Source of the DNA: Asparagopsis taxiformis
Taxonomy: Eukaryota > Rhodophyta > Florideophyceae > Bonnemaisoniales > Bonnemaisoniaceae
Length of the DNA stretch: 64,000 nt
NCBI GenBank assembly: GCA_030407315.1
Contig: JALQPE010002196.1
Location: forward strand, 1 to 64,000
Reading direction: 5' to 3'
Shown: positions 58,256 to 64,000 of the stretch, piece by piece
Layout of the letters: each line of letters opens with the position of its first letter
Numbering within the stretch: the stretch's first letter is position 1
Made by a program: the position numbers and the translations under genes
The notes under the pieces: generated by a model
What the model was told of the DNA's origin: nothing
The model's input: the letters and a program-made list of their open reading frames with translations, nothing else
Database searches by the model: none

Positions 58256-59710
58256 ATGAATGCCACAGAGTCGCAGTCGACGGACGCGCCGCCGACGCAG
58301 GCGGAGCACGCGCAAACGACGCCGGACGCGGCGGGGACGCCGGGCAAGGCTGCGTCGGAGGCGTCCGGCGCGGCGACCGAGTCGTCTCCGAGCAAATGGG
58401 GCGACGATAGCGACGCGCTATCATTGGGAGGCATTGATCCGGAGGACGAAACGGCGCGTGTGGAGGTGCTACAAGTGGATCCCAACACGCCGTACCAATC
58501 GGCGAGTACATTTGAAGAAATTGGACTGAGCAAGGAACTGATCAAGGGCATTTACCAGCTGAAATTCAACAAGCCGTCGAAGATCCAGGCGACGTCGCTA
58601 CCGATGATTCTGTCGTCGGACGGCGAGTACAAAAACCTGATCGCGCAGGGCCACAACGGATCGGGCAAAACGGCGTGTTTTGTGCTCGGGATGCTGTCGA
58701 GAGTGGACGCGACCAAGGCGGCGACACAGGCGCTGTGTGTGGTGCCGACGCGCGAATTGGCGCGGCAGATCGAGGAGGTGATTCTGGCGCTCGGCAAGTA
58801 CACGAGCGTGACGACCAAGCTCGCGGTCAAGGACACGGAGGAGGAGCGGGTCGCGGCGCGACAGAAGCGGGTTACGGGCGCGTTGACGGATATGATTGTG
58901 GTTGGCACGCCGGGGAAAGTGATGGAGCTGATCAAGAAACGACGATTGGACACGTCGAATATGAAGATATTTGTGCTGGACGAGGCGGACGAAATGGTCG
59001 ATACGCAGGGCATGGGCGATCAGACGATTCGGATCAAACGTGCGTTGCCGAGAAATGTTCAGGTGTTGTTGTTCTCTGCTACGTACAAGGAGGAAGTACG
59101 AGCGTTGGCGTCCAAGCTTGCGCCCAATGCGAATCAGATCCGGATCAAGCGGGAAACGCTGTCACTGGACAAGGTGCAGCAGTACTACATCGACACGGGG
59201 AGCAGCGAGGAGCGATTCGAGGTGCTCGCGGAGATCTACGGATTGCTATCGCTTGGACAGAGCATCATCTTTGTGCGCACGCGGCAGGAAGCCGGGGAGC
59301 TTACGCGGCGATTGCGCGGGGGCGGACACACGGTTTCGGTGCTCTACGGAGGGGATATGACGCCCGAGGAACGCGACCGGGTGATCGACGAGTTTCGTAG
59401 CGGCACGACACGCGTGCTGGTGACCACCAATGTGCTGAGTCGCGGGGTCGATGTGCAAGCGGTGACGGCGGTGATCAACTATGATTTGCCCACGGATCGG
59501 AGCGGGGCGGCGGCGGACGCGGAGACGTATCTGCATCGGATTGGGAGGACGGGGCGGTTTGGGCGGCAGGGCATCGCGGTCAACTTTGTGTTTGACGACA
59601 AATCGAAAGCGATTGTGCAGCAGCTGGAGAAATACTATGATAAGCGCATCGAACGGGTGGATGATGTTGAGGAATTATCGCAACGAATTGGTAATATTCG
59701 TAATTTGTAA
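58256..59710 (+). CDS. DBP5: DEAD-box mRNA export helicase Dbp5/DDX19
   Basis: 484 residues from an ATG. Acts at the cytoplasmic face of the nuclear pore, remodelling exported mRNPs with Gle1 and inositol hexakisphosphate. After a Thr/Ala/Ser-rich acidic N-terminus (1-60) come VLQVDPNTPY, the Q-motif region with FNKPSKIQ, and GHNGSGKT (135-139, with the HNGSGKT form diagnostic of Dbp5). Then follow PTRELARQ, GTPGKV, DEADEMVDTQGMGDQ (from 242), SAT, IIFVRTR, SRGVDVQAVTAVINYDLP and HRIGRTGRFGR, ending KYYDKRIERV. Length matches the family. Confidence 0.95.
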   Translation: MNATESQSTDAPPTQAEHAQTTPDAAGTPGKAASEASGAATESSPSKWGDDSDALSLGGIDPEDETARVEVLQVDPNTPYQSASTFEEIGLSKELIKGIYQLKFNKPSKIQATSLPMILSSDGEYKNLIAQGHNGSGKTACFVLGMLSRVDATKAATQALCVVPTRELARQIEEVILALGKYTSVTTKLAVKDTEEERVAARQKRVTGALTDMIVVGTPGKVMELIKKRRLDTSNMKIFVLDEADEMVDTQGMGDQTIRIKRALPRNVQVLLFSATYKEEVRALASKLAPNANQIRIKRETLSLDKVQQYYIDTGSSEERFEVLAEIYGLLSLGQSIIFVRTRQEAGELTRRLRGGGHTVSVLYGGDMTPEERDRVIDEFRSGTTRVLVTTNVLSRGVDVQAVTAVINYDLPTDRSGAAADAETYLHRIGRTGRFGRQGIAVNFVFDDKSKAIVQQLEKYYDKRIERVDDVEELSQRIGNIRNL

Positions 59711-59908
59711 GAAAAATGTAAACGTGTCGAGTTGTGGCGAGCCGCGTCGCGTCGTGTGGTGTGGTGTAGCGGCGGCGTCGTCGCTGCGCGGACGGACATA
59801 TGATACTGAGAGCCGTTGGCGTCCAACGCAACGGATGTGGTTGCGGTTGGCGTCGAAAGCCACAGATCGAAAAATGGCGCAGTAGAACGCTATGCTGCGC
59901 TGGGTGGT

Positions 59909-59983
59909 GTCGTGCAGTGCAATGCAGTGCAGTGCAGTATGGAATAGTATAGTATAGTGCAGTGCAGTCTAGTCTCGTCTCGT
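59909..59983. repeat. Period-5 tract
   Basis: Fifteen pentamers in one register: GTCGT, GCAGT, GCAAT, GCAGT (x3), ATGGA, ATAGT (x3), GCAGT (x2), CTAGT, CTCGT (x2). Confidence 0.85.
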
Positions 59984-60043
59984 CGAGGGCTGTGTATGGA
60001 TGCATACACACGCACACGCGCTATGTCGTGTCCAATGGCGTGT

Positions 60044-60158
60044 GCAGTGCTGAGCAGAGCAGAGCAGAGCAGAGCAAAGGTCTAGTGAATAGAGCTACGG
60101 TGCGGTGCGGTGCGGTGCGGTGCGGTGCGGTGCGGTGCGGTGCGGTGCGGTGCGGTGC
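60044..60158. repeat. Period-5 tracts including twelve perfect GGTGC units
   Basis: GCAGT, GCTGA, GCAGA (x4), GCAAA and further pentamers to 60,098, then exactly twelve GGTGC units (60,099-60,158). The GC register shifts once at the junction. Confidence 0.9.
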
Positions 60159-60743
60159 GCTCAACTCGAGTGCAGTGGAGTGGAAGCAGAGTTGGAGCAG
60201 TATGATCACTACCTCGTCGGACGTGACGGCGTGACGTGACAAAGTTGCCGCGCAGGCTACAGTCTGCACGGCGCACGTTGAATCCGCCAGCACAGAATGG
60301 CCGTTGATGGGCGGCGTTATGTGATTTCCATTTCAATTGGCATAATCTATTTTCATTTGTTGTCACCACATTAACCTTTCACAGCCGCGCTGCCTGTTCA
60401 CATCCGTCGCGGATCGCTTTCTCGCCCACCCACACGTCCGCGCCGTGACACACCATTCGCCCGTCCACCATCCCCCACTCGCTCACTGTACCCATCGCGA
60501 CTGCAACACACCAAACCCAAACCGAAAACGCCAGACCAGACAAGCCCAGCCCAGCCCAACTCTGCCCACTCGCTCAATCGAGCGCACTCGACTCGCTCAG
60601 ACCATAGCCCCGACCGCACAACATCCCAGCCAGATAAACCATTCATCCATCCGTTCACCCCCAACCAGCCAGCCAGCCAGCCAGCCAGCCAACAACACGC
60701 CGTCTCATCCACCAACTCGTGCCTCCCTCCCCGCCCGCCCAAC

Positions 60744-61808
60744 ATGGACACCAATCTCGTCATGCAGCGTCTCTCGCTCCCGCATCTAACATACCCCGAT
60801 GACATTGCGCAGCCCCCAACACACCCGCATCCATCGACCGCGTCTGCACCACCATCGCCCGTCCCACAACCACTCAACGTCATCCTGCCCACATCGGTGG
60901 CAGCAGCCAACGCCGCCGCCGCCGCAACCGCACGTGTGCGTCGCGCCGCTCGACGCCCGCCCAAAAAAACAGGCGCCTTCCCCTGTCCAGAGCCGCGATG
61001 CGGACGCGTCTTCAGTCAGCGCTACAGTCTCACCGTGCACTCGCGCAAGCACACAGGCGAGGAGCCGTACAAGTGCAAAATGGCCTGGTGTCATCGTCGT
61101 TTCAAATGGCGATCGTCGTTGCGACATCACATGAAGAAGCACGCCGAAGGACGCGAGCCCCTTCCGCTCCCATTGACCGCCCCGCTCTCCGCCCCGCTCT
61201 CGACCGATTCCGAGGGTCTGGCGCTGCGTCGACAATCGCCACCACCACCACCGCCACCGCCACCACCGCCGCCACAGCAACAGCAACAGCAGCAGCTGTC
61301 GCCGCAGTTGAGTCAGACACCAGCTGCGGCTCTACCCGCGTCGGCGCCGCTCTTTCAGACCGCGTCGCCGTTGGCCGCCGCGCAGCCAATTGCGCACCAT
61401 CTGCCAGAGAGGGACGCGTCGGATAGAACGCCGCTCGGTTTGGAGGCACTGCATGCGTTGCGTCGCATTCGCGTGTCGGAAATTGTGCATCAACAGCAAC
61501 AGTTGCAGCATGCGCAACAACATGATCTGCATCACGCGCCTATCTGGCATTTGGATGCGCGCTGCGCGATGACGCAGCAGCATGAATCGGACTTTCTGCA
61601 CGCGCATTCTAATGTGCAAACACAAGCGTTTCAGCCGTTTGCAAATTCTACAGCGTATACATACACTTTTCTGCCGCCCGACGATCGTCATCCGTCCGAG
61701 TTGTCTGAAAGGGACGACCGCTATCCGCCTCCGGTCGGTGTCGGCGGTTACTTTCTAGGCGACACGCCGTCCACAAGTGAAGTCAGTCTTCCCGATAACA
61801 TGTGGTGA
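60744..61808 (+). CDS. Two-finger C2H2 zinc-finger protein
   Basis: 354 residues from an ATG. Two adjacent C2H2 fingers with CX4C-X12-HX3H spacing (C81, C86, H99, H103 and C111, C116, H129, H133), joined by a TGEEPYK linker, as in sequence-specific DNA-binding factors. The upstream region is Pro/Ala-rich, with a basic stretch (RVRRAARRPPKK) that may aid nuclear import or DNA contact. Downstream is a run of about 12 prolines, then glutamines (about 160-180), then Gln/His-rich segments such as VHQQQQLQHAQQHDLHH, typical of activation regions. No orthologue can be named. Probably a nuclear transcription factor. Confidence 0.75.
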   Translation: MDTNLVMQRLSLPHLTYPDDIAQPPTHPHPSTASAPPSPVPQPLNVILPTSVAAANAAAAATARVRRAARRPPKKTGAFPCPEPRCGRVFSQRYSLTVHSRKHTGEEPYKCKMAWCHRRFKWRSSLRHHMKKHAEGREPLPLPLTAPLSAPLSTDSEGLALRRQSPPPPPPPPPPPPQQQQQQQLSPQLSQTPAAALPASAPLFQTASPLAAAQPIAHHLPERDASDRTPLGLEALHALRRIRVSEIVHQQQQLQHAQQHDLHHAPIWHLDARCAMTQQHESDFLHAHSNVQTQAFQPFANSTAYTYTFLPPDDRHPSELSERDDRYPPPVGVGGYFLGDTPSTSEVSLPDNMW

Positions 61809-62632
61809 TGTCTCTGCGCAGAGACGACATCATTTCGCTCACTCGCTCGCTCGCTCGCTATCCTGCACAACTTGTCCCCTATGCTTCTACGCCCCTGTCG
61901 CACCGTGCTTGCGTTTGCACGCGCTACCCGACCATCGGCACCACCAGTGTCTCCGCAACCGACCGCCCTGCTCTCTAGCATAGTGTTTTGTACAGTATTG
62001 GATGCGGCCTTTCGTGTGTAAATTCCGTCCTATCTGGACTTGGCGCTCGGGCTTCATCATCATCGTTGACGTGCCAACGGTTGCGAAATTAGTTGTAGCA
62101 ACACGTTGCATAGTGATACATGCCATACCGTCCCAACTTGCGTGTATGCAGTGCTGTCGTGTCCCAGCTGCGTGCGTTGCGGCCCCATGCATCGACGCTA
62201 TCGACAGGCCCGACGCGTTTGAGCGCACACTCCAAACCTAACGTCGGTGGAAACCGGTCTTGGTCCATGGACACGCCGCGCACGCGCACGCGTCGACCAG
62301 ACCAGACTAGACACATCCGTCAAGACGGTCGACCTGTCGGTCTGCGTGCGTTGCCGCGCTCGCGTCTGCCTGTCGACACGAGCACGCGCAAACGCACTCA
62401 TAGAATTGGCCAAATTACATTGGACGCATCTACGAGGCAGACGACGAGTCCAAACCTGCACTCGACTCGACCACAACTGACGCGTTGAGCTCTTCACAAT
62501 TGGTATACAGTACCACATCACACGACCCGTGTATTCGTCGTCTCTCAAGATTTATTGCGCCCAGCACTCTTTCAGCCATCGCCGTCTATGACAATTAACC
62601 GTCACACCATGTCATGGCGGATCACACTCGCG

Positions 62633-62662
62633 CCTAGCACAGCACAGCACAGCACTGCACAC
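62633..62662. repeat. Period-5 GC tract
   Basis: GCCTA, GCACA (x3), GCACT, GCACA in register. Confidence 0.8.
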
Positions 62663-62858
62663 CGCCGACAACCATCGCCACTACATTACATGACCTTGTC
62701 TCGTCGCCGCCCTTGATCCGACTCCCTTATAATCAGCAAAAAGGTACATTCTCCGGTAAGCACGCATTATTTCCGATCACGTGGACCTCAACCAAAATCC
62801 GCATACACACTATGTCACGTTGTCTACATGCATGCGTATCATCACTGACTCCACTGGC

Positions 62859-62903
62859 GCTCGGCTGTGCTCTGCTGTGCTGTGCTCTGCTACGCTGCGC
62901 CAC
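62859..62903. repeat. Period-5 GC tract
   Basis: Nine pentamers in register, all beginning GC: GCTCG, GCTGT, GCTCT, GCTGT (x2), GCTCT, GCTAC, GCTGC, GCCAC. Confidence 0.85.
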
Positions 62904-63050
62904 TCCGCGCTCAGCCACGCCACCCGCCTCCCTACACCACACCATGTTGCTACAAACGCGCCCGTGCCATGCGTGCCGCACCCAATCTGCAAACCTAACT
63001 GCTCGCCTAATACCAACCGTATGCTCAAAACCTTTTATTACCGCGTCGTG

Positions 63051-64000
63051 TTATCGAACAACCTGTTCTTGCGGTACCGCCTCCATAACTGACCGCAATT
63101 CATCCATCCATCTCTCATCAAACCCGCAATGAATCAAATAGTCCTCAACCGACCCGTACCGTCTCTTGATAAAGTTTAGCGTGCCCTCCATGACTTCTGG
63201 CGGTGCGCCGAGCCATTTCACCGGTGTGAGACCCGCATCTTCCAGTCGCGCTAATCGTGCAACAAAAACAGCACCGCGCACACACAAAACTCGTTCCGTC
63301 AGACTCTGTTCGCGACAACTACACTACGCCGTAGCCCAAAAAATCGCTCACACATACCGCAATATTCCTCTCGCAAATGGTACGGCCCATTCTCCCATGT
63401 CTCCGAACTCTTCGCATAATCTCTAATAATCTCCGATCGCGACACGCCGAGCACCGATAATATCAACGCCGCCATCAGACCCGTGCGGTCCTTGCCGGCC
63501 GAACAGTAGAAATACACGCGTCCGCCTCGCGCCGCACTATCAGTAATCAACCGCAGCGTTCTTCCAATACCACTCGCGCCCATTTCTACCAAAATACGAT
63601 TCAAAAGTAGCAGTCCACCCTCGTCCATCCTGCGCACGATCCCCTCGCGAGCGCGCAGCGGCCGCAGCACGCTACGAACCGCCAGCGCGCGCGCCTGGTC
63701 GGACGGCAGCGTTTTGGCGAGCCCAAGCACGATGCGGCGCTTGTTCAGCAATGAAATGTGCGTCTCACGCATGAGAAAGTCGGGGCCGCACGCAGACATA
63801 ATCTGCGCATGTCGATCGGTACGTCGCTCGTCCCTCGAACGTAGGTCCACAAATGTCGGCACCGACCGCAGAAATGCGACCGCCTCCTCCGACGGATGCT
63901 CCGGCAATTTGGCCGGCGTCGAACCGCGGTATATCAGATTGGAACGCACGTGCTTCGGCGACGCCGTCGCGAGATCGCGCGCATTCGGCAGCCCGCACGG
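63051..64000 (-). CDS. PF13350-type tyrosine phosphatase, 5' end beyond the window
   Basis: Exon 1 enters from the right edge (the frame is open to 64,000 with LPNARDLA, the family's NxRD motif) and ends at 63,358. A candidate intron 63,357-63,251 (GTATGT donor, CTGAC branch-like site, ATTAG acceptor) restores phase to exon 2, 63,250-63,051. The catalytic P-loop is CSAGKDRTG (CX5R), preceded by VYFY. The family includes protein- and phosphoinositide-phosphatases of fungi and bacteria. Exon 2 supplies the helical tail (GTLNFIKRRYGSVEDYL). Other acceptors (near 63,287) also keep the frame, so the exact splice is uncertain. The start codon is not in this window. Confidence 0.75.

Larger units (their letters stand above)
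59711..60743. other. Intergenic region rich in pentanucleotide tracts, 1.03 kb
   Basis: No supported gene. Carries period-5 tracts at 59,744-59,773, 59,909-59,983 and 60,044-60,158, and CCAG tetramers near 60,667-60,690. The final 280 bp are C-rich, typical of a leader before the zinc-finger gene. Confidence 0.5.
61809..63050. other. Convergent intergenic region, 1.24 kb
   Basis: CTCG repeats follow the zinc-finger stop (about 61,838-61,858). Period-5 tracts lie at 62,633-62,662 (GCACA/GCACT) and 62,859-62,903 (GCTGT/GCTCT/GCTAC). No supported gene. Confidence 0.5.

Noticed and set aside
1..64000. CRISPR arrays, bacterial operons or ribosome binding sites
   Set aside because: No spaced identical repeats; genes are eukaryotic with introns and Pol III tRNA signals.

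Overview
The window comes from the nuclear genome of an intron-poor, compact eukaryote of roughly balanced base composition. The gene set (proteasome alpha subunit, eIF1, Dbp5, exportin-6-like karyopherin, kinesin, SARAF, exportable Golgi-type glycosyltransferases), the tRNA-Ala gene with a canonical 37/38 intron, and spliceosomal introns with a CTAAC branch site rule out a prokaryote. Almost all genes are single-exon, gene spacing is small, and gene-dense DNA borders a block of Ty3/gypsy elements. This pattern fits a red alga, but that assignment is inference and no single gene here proves it.

Layout. From 1 to about 16.6 kb is transposon territory. Element A (minus strand, about 1-4.3 kb, running off the left edge) is a heavily decayed Ty3/gypsy element with gag, protease and RT relics and an unusually high CpG density. 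Element B (minus strand, about 6.5-13.6 kb) is a much better preserved chromovirus: gag with a CCHC knuckle, protease, RT, RNase H, integrase and a chromodomain. It is broken by one in-frame stop in gag, one in RT, and a palindromic insertion near the end of integrase. Between and beside them lie diverged direct repeats (5.24/5.66 kb and 14.9/15.1 kb).

From 16.6 to 64 kb are 21 protein genes and one tRNA gene. In order they are: a parvulin-like/MiaB-type methylthiotransferase fusion, a Dispatched-like RND protein, a DDX42-like helicase, a GT34 glycosyltransferase, the ATP12 chaperone, an unrecognised membrane protein, tRNA-Ala, a membrane-anchored trypsin-fold protein lacking catalytic residues, an exportin-6-like protein, SARAF, a kinesin, a two-domain GT2/fucosyltransferase, PSMA3, a histidyl-tRNA synthetase, eIF1, an F-box protein, a LisH/CTLH WD40 protein, a PICOT-type glutaredoxin, a small Arg/Ser-rich protein, a GRDP-like membrane protein, a divergent TKL-type kinase, Dbp5/DDX19, a two-finger C2H2 protein and a PF13350-type tyrosine phosphatase cut by the right edge. 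The mix is housekeeping: RNA processing and export (DDX42, Dbp5), translation (eIF1, HisRS, tRNA-Ala, MiaB-type tRNA modification), protein turnover, glycosylation and signalling. There is no obvious functional cluster.

The most notable non-gene signal is a family of imperfect 5-bp-period tracts in which GC recurs every fifth base while the other three bases vary. They sit in at least eight intergenic places from 38 to 63 kb. Five convergent gene pairs are separated by only 32-117 bp. All functional calls rest on reading motifs by eye; no database search was possible.
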